In this document: in pieces, positions 1-9,294 of the stretch
Numbering within the stretch: the first letter of the stretch is position 1
Layout: every line of letters begins with the position of its first letter
DNA from: Candidatus Villigracilis proximus
GTDB taxonomy: Bacteria > Chloroflexota > Anaerolineae > Anaerolineales > Villigracilaceae
Length of the DNA: 64,000 bases
Assembly: GCA_016715195.1 (NCBI GenBank)
Contig: JADKBB010000001.1
Location: 186,001-250,000 of the forward strand
Reading direction: 5' to 3'
Position numbers and translations under genes: made by a program
Notes under the pieces: model-generated
What the model saw: the letters and a program-made list of their open reading frames with translations, nothing else
Database searches by the model: none
Told to the model about the DNA's origin: nothing

Positions 1-651
1 GCACACAACCAGAACAATCATCCGCTGTTTGTGCGCGATTTCGGCGACCTGGATTTTGTGTCGCATCCAAACAGCGCCAGGAATTTGAAGCCTTCATGCC
101 CGAAGTCGGTTATCAGCCGCACAAGAAATTCAACATCGTGAACGGCGACCAGCGCCAGATCTATTATCACGAAACCACTGAAATGAAGATTGATATCTTC
201 GTCGGTGATTTTGAAATGTGCCACAAGATTCCTCTCGAAACCCGTCTCACCGCTGACCCCGTCACCATTCCTCTGGCTGAGTTGTTTTTGTCCAAGGCTC
301 AGATCGTTGAATTGAATCGCAAGGATATGATGGACATTACTTCTTTGCTGCTGAATAATGAAACAGGCAACGGCGATAAGGATATGATCAATCTGCAAAT
401 CCTCGCCAAATTATGCAGCCAGGATTGGGGCCTCTATAAAACCACATCCATCAATTTGGGGCATGTCGAAGACCTGATCGAAAGATGAAAGCGTAAACCT
501 GACACAGGCAGAACGTGATCTGGTCCTAAGCCGTGCACAGGAAATCCGCAGGACATTTGAAGAAATGCCAAAGCCTTTGCCCTGGCAGATCCGTGATCGT
601 GTAGGCACGCGGGTGAAGTGGTACATTGAAGTGGAAGAAGTCTCTAGATGA
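1..651 (+). CDS. Nucleotidyltransferase-like hypothetical protein (5' partial, two frame breaks)
   Basis: The gene enters from the left edge. Coding starts in frame 1 (FVRDFGDLDFVSHP), moves to frame 3 near base 70 (QEFEAFMPEVGYQPHKKFN to DLIE), and returns to frame 1 near base 482 (ESVNLTQAERDLV), ending at TGA 649-651. One missing A in the run at 69-71 and one extra A at 481-483 restore a single reading. The DxDF and MKIDIFVGDFEMCH segments resemble the metal-binding strands of small nucleotidyltransferase-fold proteins of unknown substrate. The compensating indels in A runs suggest sequencing error rather than decay. The function is a family-level guess. Confidence 0.5.
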
Positions 652-849
652 ACAAAAGGTTCAGCTAGCATTGCCCTGCTAATTCTTGGAATTTAGATGG
701 TTCCTATTTTTGGGGATATTTCTTGGTTGCAAGGCATGTAAAGTGATAAACATGGTCTCTTCCTCGCAGATATTCATGCTACTCCAACCTCGCTTGATTT
801 GGGCCTGACGCCTGTCTCGTGACCACCAGGTCATCTATTTCTCCTTCTG
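652..849 (+). other. Probable broken N-terminal part of the next gene
   Basis: This stretch has coding-like pieces in different frames. There is a hydrophobic, signal-like piece (ALLILGI and FLGIFLGCK) and then SDKHGLFLADIHATPTSLDLGLTPVS in the same frame as the following gene, interrupted by TGA at 820-822. It probably holds the signal peptide and first part of the protein starting at 850, broken by several indels. No promoter or RNA gene was recognised. Confidence 0.3.
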
Positions 850-1356
850 ATGCATTTTCCCACTGAAGGGGATATTATCCGCTTGACGCTGGAGGTGGAT
901 GATTTCGGCAATATCACGCCGACTGCGCAATTTGAAGGCAATGTGGTGGTGGGGGAGACAATTCAGATCCCGGATTTATATGAAACACATAATGTCACAG
1001 CCGAGGCCAATTTGGATATGGCCGGTATGTTGATTCAACCAGCCGATGCCATTTACGAGCCGCTCAAACGTGGACAATCCGCCACATTTTTTTGGAGTAT
1101 CCGCCCGCAGGAGACGGGCATCTATCGCGGCACGGTTTGGCTGCACTTGAACTTTGAGGAAAAGTCAACGGGAGAACAAAGCCGAATTGCTGTATCAGCT
1201 CAAATCGTCGAGATCGAAGCGGTGGACTTCTTCGGGCTGTCGGTTAACCTGGCGCGCACATCCGGTGTGATCGGGGCCGTTGTGGGCGGCGTCATCGGAT
1301 TCCCGTTTATCGAAGACATCATCAAATTCCTGTTCAAGAGAAGAAAAAAACGCTAA
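850..1356 (+). CDS. Hypothetical membrane-anchored protein
   Basis: A 168-residue protein I do not recognise by name. Residues 1-130 look like an extracytoplasmic beta-rich domain: alternating polar and hydrophobic strands, with ATFFWSIRPQETGIYRGTVW reading like the last strands of an immunoglobulin-type fold. A C-terminal membrane helix follows (SGVIGAVVGGVIGFPF), then a lysine/arginine tail (KRRKKR), which indicates a C-terminal anchor with the domain outside. No good ribosome binding site precedes this ATG, and the frame is open upstream back to 823, so the true start is probably earlier, in the damaged stretch before it. Confidence 0.5.
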   Translation: MHFPTEGDIIRLTLEVDDFGNITPTAQFEGNVVVGETIQIPDLYETHNVTAEANLDMAGMLIQPADAIYEPLKRGQSATFFWSIRPQETGIYRGTVWLHLNFEEKSTGEQSRIAVSAQIVEIEAVDFFGLSVNLARTSGVIGAVVGGVIGFPFIEDIIKFLFKRRKKR

Positions 1357-1499
1357 TTTTTTCTGTAAAAGAAGGCAGGGAAATATATGACGAATATCAC
1401 CCAAAAAATTGACATGCAATCATAGGGGCTGGTTTGTCCTATATGGTACAATTTTGCCTAATATGTTGGGTAATAAAGATTTCACGGCGGAGCATGTAA

Positions 1500-1853
1500 A
1501 TGAACGAATGGCTTTACGTTGGTTTATTTTTTATTGTTGGTTTGATTATTCCAGTGGGCGCCATCGGCGTTGCCTGGATTCTGGGTCCCAAGAAGCCCAA
1601 CCCCATTAAACAATCAACTTATGAATGCGGTATCGAACCAGTCGGTGAAGGCTGGGTGCAATTCAAGGCGCAGTATTATATTTTTGCGCTGGTCTTCCTC
1701 GTCTTCGATGTGGAAACCGTTTTTCTATTTCCCTGGGCCGTAAGACTCGGTCAATTGGGTATGTTTGCTGTTGTCGAAGGTATTGTATTCATTCTTATCC
1801 TTGTTGCTGGTCTCGTTTACACGTGGCGCAAAGGGATGTTGGAATGGGCATAG
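1500..1853 (+). CDS. nuoA: NADH-quinone oxidoreductase subunit A
   Basis: A small three-helix membrane subunit of complex I near the quinone site. It is 117 residues, normal for NuoA. It has the family signature: STYECGIEPVGEG in the first loop, with the Cys-Gly near the quinone channel, and FDVETVFLFPW in the second helix. An AAG-TGT-poor but purine-rich GGCGGAGCA lies just before the ATG. Unusually, it is followed by a terminator-like hairpin and then nuoH, not nuoB, C and D. Confidence 0.95.
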   Translation: MNEWLYVGLFFIVGLIIPVGAIGVAWILGPKKPNPIKQSTYECGIEPVGEGWVQFKAQYYIFALVFLVFDVETVFLFPWAVRLGQLGMFAVVEGIVFILILVAGLVYTWRKGMLEWA

Positions 1854-1871
1854 TTTTTGGTTAGAAAATAG

Positions 1872-1905
1872 AAAAGGCTGAACGGATTTTTCCTTTCAGC
1901 CTTTT
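1872..1905 (+). terminator. Intrinsic terminator-like hairpin after nuoA
   Basis: The 11-base arm AAAAGGCTGAA (1872-1882) pairs exactly with TTCAGCCTTTT (1895-1905) and is followed by CTTTG. It sits 18 bases after the nuoA stop and suggests that nuoA transcription ends or is attenuated before nuoH. Confidence 0.7.
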
Positions 1906-1971
1906 CTTTGTGTAAAAGGAAAATGCGCGCGCCAGGCCAAAAAATAGCGGCTGCGCAAATAGGAGCGATTT

Positions 1972-3166
1972 ATGAATTTTTGGAATGACCCTCTGAAAGT
2001 AGCCGCAGATTGGTTATCCGGTGTCTTTGTAGGCTGGGGCATGAATGCAGTCTTTGCAAATGTGCTGGTGGCTTTCCTCGGCATATTGATGCTCATCACC
2101 ATTCTGATGGTGGTGGATATTTTCCTTGTCTGGATCGAACGTAAAGTCGTGGCTCGTTTTCAAGATCGCATCGGCCCGAATCGCCTCGGACCTTTCGGCT
2201 TGATCCAGCCATTCGCAGACATCATCAAGCTGATGATCAAAGAAGACACCACGCCTGATGGCGCGGACAAGGTGGTCTATAACCTTGCGCCGATGCTTTC
2301 GATGATGTCCGTTTTGATTCTTTGGGCGGTTGTGCCTTTGGCGCCCGTCATGCTTGGCGTGGACTTGAACGCCGGCGCGTTGTTTATCATTGCGGCAGGT
2401 TCGATTGGCACGCTTTCCATTATTATGGCGGGCTGGTCATCGAACAACAAATTCTCGGTTATCGGCGCGTTCCGTCAGGTGGCTGTGATGGTTTCTTTTG
2501 AAATTCCCATGCTTGCGGTGTTGCTCATCCCGACCATTTTCTCGGGTTCGATGGGCATGAATACCATTATTCAAAGCCAGAATATCTGGTACGTTTTCCT
2601 TTCTCCATTGGCGGCGTTGATCTTCCTGATCGCGGCCATCGCAGGAGTTGGGACGCGCGCCCTTCGATCTTGCTGAAGGCGAATCGGAACTGGTTTCCGG
2701 TTACAACATTGAATATTCAGGCATGAAGTTCGGCATGTTCTACGCGGGCGAACTTTTGCACGCCTTCACCTTTGGCGGTTTCTGGGCGATCTTCTTCTTT
2801 GGCGGGTATCGTTTCTTCGGTTTGGAGAAGGTCAGTCCCTTCCTTGCAATTGCGATCATTTTGTTTAAGGCACTGGTTGGATACTGGGTCATCATGTGGG
2901 TCAAATACACCATGATGCGTATTCGTATCGATCAGATGCTTGCCTTTAACTGGAAATTCCTGACGCCTGTGGCCTTTGTGCTCGTGATGGTGACAGCGTT
3001 GATGAATGCGCTTCTGCGCGGCGCCGATAGCTGGCTCTACATCACAGGCATGATCCTCTCGAATGTGATCGTCGCCTGGGTCTCAATGGAAATTGTCCGC
3101 TCGGTGAGTAAAAAAGAACGTGAGCGGGTGGAAGGTGTGAAGCAGGTTGTAGAGGCTCATCATTAG
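1972..3166 (+). CDS. nuoH: NADH-quinone oxidoreductase subunit H (frame break)
   Basis: This is the ND1-type subunit that links the quinone pocket to the proton-pumping arm. The N-terminal piece has the hallmark WIERKVVARFQDRIGPNR and GLIQPFADIIKL. The reading then shifts by one base near 2650, and the C-terminal piece continues with GRAPFDLAEGESELV and GYNIEYSGMKF, the conserved acidic loop facing the quinone cavity. Removing one G from the GGG at 2650-2652 joins the halves as AGVGRAPFDL and gives about 397 residues, close to the usual NuoH length. Because the gene is conserved up to the last helix, a sequencing error is more likely than inactivation. A gapped AGGAG lies before the ATG. Confidence 0.92.
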
Positions 3167-3167
3167 C

Positions 3168-3217
3168 TGGTAATTGGTAATAAAAATATCCAATTACTGC
3201 TTGCGAATTACCAAAGG
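3168..3217. repeat. Short interspersed palindromic repeat (AATTACC type)
   Basis: GGTAATTGGTAAT (3170-3182) is mirrored by CCAATTACTG and GAATTACC (to 3215), forming an imperfect stem between nuoH and nuoJ. The same AATTACCAATTACC word occurs inside the mfd coding sequence near 61338. It looks like a dispersed repeat family rather than an operon-specific signal. Confidence 0.5.
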
Positions 3218-3224
3218 ATTTTAT

Positions 3225-3734
3225 ATGACTGGTGAACAAGTAATTTTTCTAATCGTTGGCGCTGTCACACTGATTGCCGCACTGCTGGTGGTGACGGTAA
3301 AGGACCTCGTCCATGCTGCGTTGTGGCTGGTTGCGACTTTGTTTGGAGTGGCGATCATCTACACATTGCTGAATGCCGGCTTTTTGGCGGTTGTGCAGGT
3401 GGTGGTGTACATTGGCGCGATTGCCATTCTCTTCATCTTCGCGGTCATGTTGACCCGTCGTCAGGCGGCGGATACAGGCGCGGCGTTGAATCAGAACTGG
3501 TGGGCGGGCGCTTTGATGGCGGTCTTGACCTTCGCCGGGCTGGCGTATCTGCTCCAGAGTTGGAGCGGCTTCTCGAAGCAGGCAGCAGGCATCCCGTCTG
3601 GTTTTGATGCGATCAATCAATTGGGCGGCGCATTGACCTCTCCGCTGGGATATGTCCTGCCGTTTGAAGTCGCATCCGTTTTACTTCTTGCGGCATTGGT
3701 TGGCGCGGTTTATCTCGCGTTCAACAAGAAATAG
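3225..3734 (+). CDS. nuoJ: NADH-quinone oxidoreductase subunit J
   Basis: ND6-type membrane subunit of complex I, 169 residues with five predicted helices. The third helix carries the conserved VVQVVVYIGAIAILFIFAVML segment, including the pi-bulge region that couples quinone reduction to pumping. The start chosen is ATG 3225 after AAAGGATTTTAT, because upstream in-frame codons belong to the dispersed repeat. It is followed by nuoK after 9 bases with an AGGAGG site. Confidence 0.94.
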   Translation: MTGEQVIFLIVGAVTLIAALLVVTVKDLVHAALWLVATLFGVAIIYTLLNAGFLAVVQVVVYIGAIAILFIFAVMLTRRQAADTGAALNQNWWAGALMAVLTFAGLAYLLQSWSGFSKQAAGIPSGFDAINQLGGALTSPLGYVLPFEVASVLLLAALVGAVYLAFNKK

Positions 3735-3743
3735 GAGGCGTTG

Positions 3744-4052
3744 ATGATTCCTCTTTCATGGTATCTCATTCTCGCGGCCGGATTATTTAGTATTGGTTTG
3801 TTTGGTGTGCTGGCGCGCAGAAACGCGGTTGCAATTTTGCTTGGCGTTGAGTTGATGCTCAACGCGGTCAATATCAACCTCGTGGCTTTCTGGCGTTACG
3901 GTGATATTTCGTTGATGGCAGGACAGGTGTTCGCGATCATTGTCTTTGCAGTCGCCGCCGCTGAAGTGGCTGTTGGTCTGGCTTTGGTAATCTCTGTCTA
4001 TCGCCGTCGCAATACGGTGGTGGCGGAAGAACTTGATTTGTTGAAGTGGTAG
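3744..4052 (+). CDS. nuoK: NADH-quinone oxidoreductase subunit K
   Basis: ND4L-type subunit, 102 residues, three helices. Both functionally important glutamates are visible, in LGVELMLNAVNINL (helix 2) and AAAEVAVGLALV (helix 3). ATG 3744 is preferred over TTG 3741 because it sits about 7 bases after TAGGAGG. It is tightly packed between nuoJ and nuoL. Confidence 0.95.
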   Translation: MIPLSWYLILAAGLFSIGLFGVLARRNAVAILLGVELMLNAVNINLVAFWRYGDISLMAGQVFAIIVFAVAAAEVAVGLALVISVYRRRNTVVAEELDLLKW

Positions 4053-4060
4053 GGACGCAC

Positions 4061-6230
4061 ATGACACATGAATTTGTGACTAATTTAGTTTGGCTCATTC
4101 CCTTGCCACCCCTTTTGGCTTTTGTTCTGATCGTATTGTTTACGAATAAGAACAAGGCCCTAAGTCATACGGTGGCAATCAGCGCGGCATTCCTTTCCTT
4201 TTTGGGATCCATGTATGTTTTTTATAATGCGGTTATAACCGAGCATTTTGGCGAACATCCATTTGCCGCTTCGATCGATTGGATTCCAACAGGCGAGACA
4301 TGGTTGAAAGTCGGCGTGTTGATCGATCCGCTTTCTGCCGCGGTTTTGTTCTTTGTGGCATGGACCATTTTGATGATCTTCATTTATAGCGTTGGTTATC
4401 ACAACTTTGGTCAACCTGCTGGCGATCACGACCATGCCGGCCTTCCTCCACATGGCGCCACTGTGACTGATGAACTCGGCCATAAGCACACTGTGCTTTC
4501 GGTGGAGCCGATGTACTCACGCTTTTTTGCGTTTATCGGCTTATTCGCTTTTGGTATGTATACTCTCGTTGTCTCCGATAACCTCCTCACGCTTTTCGTG
4601 GGTTGGGAGATCATGGGCTTGTGTTCCTATCTCTTGATCGGTTTTTGGTACGCCAAACCTTCTGCGCGTAATGCAGGCATAAAAGCCTTCATGACCACTC
4701 GTATCGGTGACGTATTCATGTTGTTGGGAATCGCTTTTCTTTATAGCGTGACCGGCACCCTGTCTTTTCGTGAGATTTTTTCCGAGGAGATTTTACACAC
4801 GCTTGCAGTTGTGCCGACCGGCATCTTTGGTTTGTCGGCTGCGGGGTTTATCGCTTTGCTGCTCTTCATTGGCACAATTGGTAAATCTGCGCAATGGCCG
4901 TTGCACGTCTGGCTGCCAGATGCGATGGAAGGCCCGACCCCTGTCAGCGCCATGATCCATGCGGCGACGATGGTGTCGGCGGGTGTCTATGCGGTCATTC
5001 GCATGTTCCCGCTGCTCACCGCTGTTTCAATGGACATGAGATTAACCACCTGCGATGAGCGTGGTAGCTTTCATCGGTGCGTTCACGGCCATCTTTGCCG
5101 CAACCATCGCTGTTGCTCAAAACGACATCAAGCGCGTACTGGCCTATTCGACCATTTCACAGCTTGGCTTTATGATCGCCGCCATTGGTATGGGCGCATA
5201 TATCGCCGCTGTCTTCCATCTGATCACACATGCCTTCTTCAAGGCTTTGCTCTTCCTTGGCTCCGGCTCCGTCATTCACGGTATGGAACATGGCGTGCTT
5301 CACACTGGCAATCACAAAGTTGATCCGCAGGACATGTTCAACATGGGCGGTCTGCGCAAGAAGATGCCGATCACATTCTGGACCTTCCTGATCGGCGGTT
5401 TTGCTCTTTCCGGTTTCCCGATCATCACCGCTGGCTTCTGGTCGAAGGATGAAATCCTTGCGGATGCTTTCGGTCACGGTCACATGACCATCTTTATTAC
5501 ACTCGCTGTCGCTGCGTTCCTGACCGCGTTCTATACCATGCGTCAGATCACATTGACCTTTCTTGGTGAACCCCGCACAGAAGAAGCGGAACACGCTCAT
5601 GAGACTCCCTGGACGATGACTGCTCCGCTCGTTGTCCTCTCGTTCTTTGCCGTAACGTACGGCTGGGTCGGCATCCCCGAGCATTTCCCACTCTTCGGCG
5701 GACTCGTGCCCAACTGGTTCCATGAATTCGTCGGCGGCACGCTGGCCGAGCATCCAGAAGCATTGGAATTCAACATCGTTCCCTTGCTCACTTCACTGGT
5801 TGTGGCGCTTGGCGGACTTTTCCTTGGCTGGCTCACTTATCGCAATGTGACTTCCGTTGAGCAGGATAAATTACAAATTCCTTTGCTCAAGAACAAATAC
5901 TACTTCGATGAAGCCTACGAGATCATCTTCATCAAACCGTTGACCTGGTTCTCCGAAGTCTTCGTCTCCAAGTGGATGGATAAAGGCCTCATCGATGGCA
6001 TTCTCCATTTATTTGGACCAGCTACCGGCGGAGTCGGAAGCGCGATCCGCAATTACTTCGATGTGCCGTTTATCAATCAATTCATTGGTGACGGTTCTGC
6101 CGACGCAACCTACTGGATCGGCAAGAATCTCCGTCCCATTCAAACGGGTCGTATCCAGCAGTACCTGTTCCTTTCAATGGTCGTCCTGTTTGTGGTAGGC
6201 GGCCTCGTTTACTTTTTACTGCTGGCCTAG
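4061..6230 (+). CDS. nuoL: NADH-quinone oxidoreductase subunit L (frame break)
   Basis: The distal antiporter-like pump subunit with its long lateral helix. The N-terminal part contains TLFVGWEIMGLCSYLLIGFW (helix 5 glutamate), GTIGKSAQWPLHVWLPDAM (helix 7 lysine) and PTPVSAMIHAATMVSAGVY. The reading then shifts by one base around 5044-5051 and resumes with MSVVAFIGAFTAIFAATIA and QNDIKRVLAYSTISQLG. Deleting one C near 5045 gives LTPAMSVVAFIG, as expected. The C-terminal lateral helix and anchoring helix are present. ATG 4061 is preferred over GTG 4046, which overlaps nuoK. Confidence 0.92.
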
Positions 6231-6239
6231 GAGCGCATA

Positions 6240-7763
6240 ATGGATTTTCTCAATACCCACCTCCTTATCCTGATCTTGTTTCTGCCGACAATCGCGGCAT
6301 TGGTCATGCTTTTCCTGCCAGGCGGCGAGACAAAACTTATCCGCTGGTTTGCCTTTTGCGCGAGCTTAATTCCCTTTGGGCTCACCGTATATTTGTGGAA
6401 CAACTTTGATCCCAATGCGACCGGTTTTCAATTCCAGAATACCTATCCATGGTATGAGGCACTGAATTCCTCGCTTCATCTGGGCGTGGACGGCATTTCC
6501 CTTTCGATGGTTTTGCTGACCACCTTGTTGACTCCGCTTGCCATCCTTGCTTCGTTCAGCGTAACAGACCGTGTGAAGGCGTACATGATGCTCTTCCTCT
6601 TTTTGGAAACAGGCATGCTCGGCGTCTTCATGTCGCTTGATCTCTTGATCTTCTTCGTCTTCTGGGAGATCGGCCTCGTCCCGATGTACTTCCTCATCAA
6701 TCAGTGGGGCAGCGCCAACAAGGATTACGCTTCGCTCAAGTTCATGATCTACACCATGGGCGGATCGCTCGGTCTGCTGCTTGCTGTGCAGATGCTCGGC
6801 GTTCTCTTCGGGACCTATGATCTGGTCGTCCTCTATGAGCGTTGGAATTCGCTGGATGCTGGTTCCATTCTCCTCGGTATGCCTGTGCATACCGTCAAGA
6901 CCATTGCCTTCTGGGCATTCACCATCGCCTTCGCCATCAAAGTTCCGGTTTGGCCTTTCCACACCTGGCTGCCTGATGCGCACACCGAAGCTCCAACTGC
7001 TGGCTCCATGCTTCTGGCTGGTGTTTTGCTCAAACTCGGCGCCTATGGTTTTCTGCGGATCGTGCTTCCGTTCTACCCGCTCGAAGCGAAGATATTTGCG
7101 GGCGCGTTGGCCTTCCTGGCTGTAGCTGCAATTGTCTTTGGCGCATTCGCCGCGTACGGTCAGACAGACTTCAAACGGCTTGTGGCTTATTCCTCCATCA
7201 ATCACATGGGATTTGTCGTTCTCGGCATTGCCGCGGCAGGTTTGGCCGCCGGAACAGCCGATGCTCACATCGCCATGAATGGTGCGGTCTTGCAAATGTT
7301 CAATCATGGTTTGTCTGCGGCTGGCATGTTCTTTCTAGTCGGTGTGATCTACGAACGCACACATACCCGTAACCTTGAAGAGTTCGGCGGTTTGTTCCCG
7401 CTCGTGCCTGTTTATGGCGGCATCCTGATCTTCATGAGCATGGCTTCCCTTGGTTTACCCGGTCTTAATGGTTTCGTCTCCGAATTTTTGGTGGTACGGG
7501 GTGCGTATCCAGTGTTGAAAGTCTACACTGCCATTTCGATGATTGGTTTGCTTTTCACGGGTGCTTATATTTTGAAGGGCATCGCGAAAGTTTTGCATGG
7601 TCCCGAGAACGAACATTGGGCCCACGGCGAACACAAACTGACCGAGATCAACACGCGCGAAATTTTCGTGGTGGTCCCGCTGATGGTCTTGATTTTAGTC
7701 ATTGGCATCTGGCCCGCGTGGATTTTGGAAGTTATCAACAAAGCCGTAGTGGCTCTGTTCTAA
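6240..7763 (+). CDS. nuoM: NADH-quinone oxidoreductase subunit M, first copy
   Basis: Antiporter-like proton-pumping subunit, 507 residues, about 14 helices. All the charged residues expected for a working channel are visible: the helix 5 glutamate in FFVFWEIGLVPMYFLI, the helix 7 lysine in FAIKVPVWPFHTWLPDAH, the helix 8 lysine in AGVLLKLGAYG, and FKRLVAYSSINHMGF. It lies 9 bases after nuoL with a GGAG site. This copy looks like the canonical NuoM. Compare the second copy immediately downstream. Confidence 0.95.
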   Translation: MDFLNTHLLILILFLPTIAALVMLFLPGGETKLIRWFAFCASLIPFGLTVYLWNNFDPNATGFQFQNTYPWYEALNSSLHLGVDGISLSMVLLTTLLTPLAILASFSVTDRVKAYMMLFLFLETGMLGVFMSLDLLIFFVFWEIGLVPMYFLINQWGSANKDYASLKFMIYTMGGSLGLLLAVQMLGVLFGTYDLVVLYERWNSLDAGSILLGMPVHTVKTIAFWAFTIAFAIKVPVWPFHTWLPDAHTEAPTAGSMLLAGVLLKLGAYGFLRIVLPFYPLEAKIFAGALAFLAVAAIVFGAFAAYGQTDFKRLVAYSSINHMGFVVLGIAAAGLAAGTADAHIAMNGAVLQMFNHGLSAAGMFFLVGVIYERTHTRNLEEFGGLFPLVPVYGGILIFMSMASLGLPGLNGFVSEFLVVRGAYPVLKVYTAISMIGLLFTGAYILKGIAKVLHGPENEHWAHGEHKLTEINTREIFVVVPLMVLILVIGIWPAWILEVINKAVVALF

Positions 7764-7770
7764 GAGGTGG

Positions 7771-9294
7771 ATGATGAATTTTCCCATCCTGAGTATTATC
7801 ACTTTCCTTCCTTTTGTAGCTGCAGTCATCATGTTAATGATGCCTGCCGACCGCAAAACTGAAATTCGCGGGGTTGCGCTAGCAACCGCCGTAATTGATC
7901 TTCTGCTTGCCGGCTGGATGTACCTGCAATATCTGCTCGGCGACATGAATGGTTATCAATTTATCGAAACCTACAACTGGCTGCCTGCGCTCGGCATCAG
8001 CCTGAAATTCGGCGTGGACGGGATGAGCGCTCCGCTCGTTCTGTTGACCGGTATCGTGATGGTCACGGGTGTTTTGATCTCGTGGGGCGTTTACGATGAA
8101 GAGCATCACATCTCCGCTGGCATTCAAGACAGGCCGCGCGAATTCTTTGCCTTCCTCTTCCTGCTTGCAGGCGGTGTGTTCGGCGTATTCGTTTCACTTG
8201 ACCTGTTCATGCTGTTCTTCTTCTATGAAATCGCCGTGTTCCCGATGTACCTGCTCATCGCCATTTGGGGTTGGGTAAAGACTCGTGAATACGCGGCCAT
8301 GAAGTTGACCTTATACCTGTTCATCGGTTCCGTGGTTGCCCTCGTCGGCGCCCTCGCCATGTACTGGACTCAATATACAAACACAGGCGTGCTCTCCTTT
8401 GACATGCTCTTGATGGAAAAGGCTGGTTTCTCGGCTGCTTTCCAATATGCCTGGTTCCTGCCCGTCTTCTTCGGCTTTGCAGTGCTGGGCGGTATCTGGC
8501 CCTTCCACAACTGGTCACCTGATGGTCACGTGGCCGCGCCGACAGCCGTCTCCATGTTCCATGCGGGCGTGTTGATGAAACTTGGCGCGTTCGCTGCTTT
8601 GCGTGTGGGCATTATGCTTTTGCCTGAAGGCGCGAAACAATGGGCCTGGCTGGTCATGGCTTTTGCGGGTGTCGCTGTGGTGTATGGTGCGTTCATTGCC
8701 TTTGTCCAAACCGACTTGAAATATATGATCGGTTTCTCTTCTGTCTCTCATATGGGACTTGTTGTGTTGGGCGTTTCCACCCTCAATCATGATGGTCTCG
8801 TCGGTGCAGGCGTGCAGATGTTCTCGCACGGTGTCATGACGGCTCTCTTCTTTGCTGTGACCGGTATGATCTACGACCGCTCGCACACACGTCAGATCCC
8901 TGAACTGGGCGGCATGATGAAAGCTCTGCCGTTTGCCGGTGTTGGCTTTATCATCGGCGGTCTTGTCTCGATGGGCATGCCCGGTTTCTCCGGCTTTGTT
9001 GCTGAGTTTCCGATCTTCATGGGTGTCTGGGGTAGACAGTGGCTCGTAGCTGTTATCGCAAGCATCTCCATTATCATCACCGCGGCCTATATCATGATCG
9101 CCATTCGCCGCGTGTTCTTCGGTCCAATGCCTGAGAAACTCGAAGGCCACATTTCACCCATTACCGCGCTGGATAAGATCGCTATCTTCACCCTTTGTTC
9201 GTGCATGGTCATCATCGGTATCTTCCCGGCGGTGATGGTTCCCATGGTCGAAAAGGGCGTTGAAAATATCCTGCGTCTTCTGGGAGGTGCATAA
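7771..9294 (+). CDS. nuoM: NADH-quinone oxidoreductase subunit M, second copy (helix 7 lysine lost)
   Basis: A second antiporter-like subunit, also 507 residues, immediately downstream of the first and preceded by AAGAGGTGG. It keeps the helix 5 glutamate (MLFFFYEIAVFPMYLL) and the helix 8 lysine (AGVLMKLGAFA). Where canonical NuoM has FAIKVP before WPFHTWLPDAH, this copy reads FAVLGGIWPFHNWSPDGH, so the central helix 7 lysine is replaced by leucine. Paired nuoM genes are known in Chloroflexota. The lysine loss suggests a specialised or non-pumping role, which is inference. Confidence 0.92.
   Translation: MMNFPILSIITFLPFVAAVIMLMMPADRKTEIRGVALATAVIDLLLAGWMYLQYLLGDMNGYQFIETYNWLPALGISLKFGVDGMSAPLVLLTGIVMVTGVLISWGVYDEEHHISAGIQDRPREFFAFLFLLAGGVFGVFVSLDLFMLFFFYEIAVFPMYLLIAIWGWVKTREYAAMKLTLYLFIGSVVALVGALAMYWTQYTNTGVLSFDMLLMEKAGFSAAFQYAWFLPVFFGFAVLGGIWPFHNWSPDGHVAAPTAVSMFHAGVLMKLGAFAALRVGIMLLPEGAKQWAWLVMAFAGVAVVYGAFIAFVQTDLKYMIGFSSVSHMGLVVLGVSTLNHDGLVGAGVQMFSHGVMTALFFAVTGMIYDRSHTRQIPELGGMMKALPFAGVGFIIGGLVSMGMPGFSGFVAEFPIFMGVWGRQWLVAVIASISIIITAAYIMIAIRRVFFGPMPEKLEGHISPITALDKIAIFTLCSCMVIIGIFPAVMVPMVEKGVENILRLLGGA

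Noticed and set aside
8515..9150. Minus-strand open frame of about 210 codons opposite the second nuoM
   Set aside because: Low-complexity His/Asp-rich translation typical of the shadow of a membrane protein gene.
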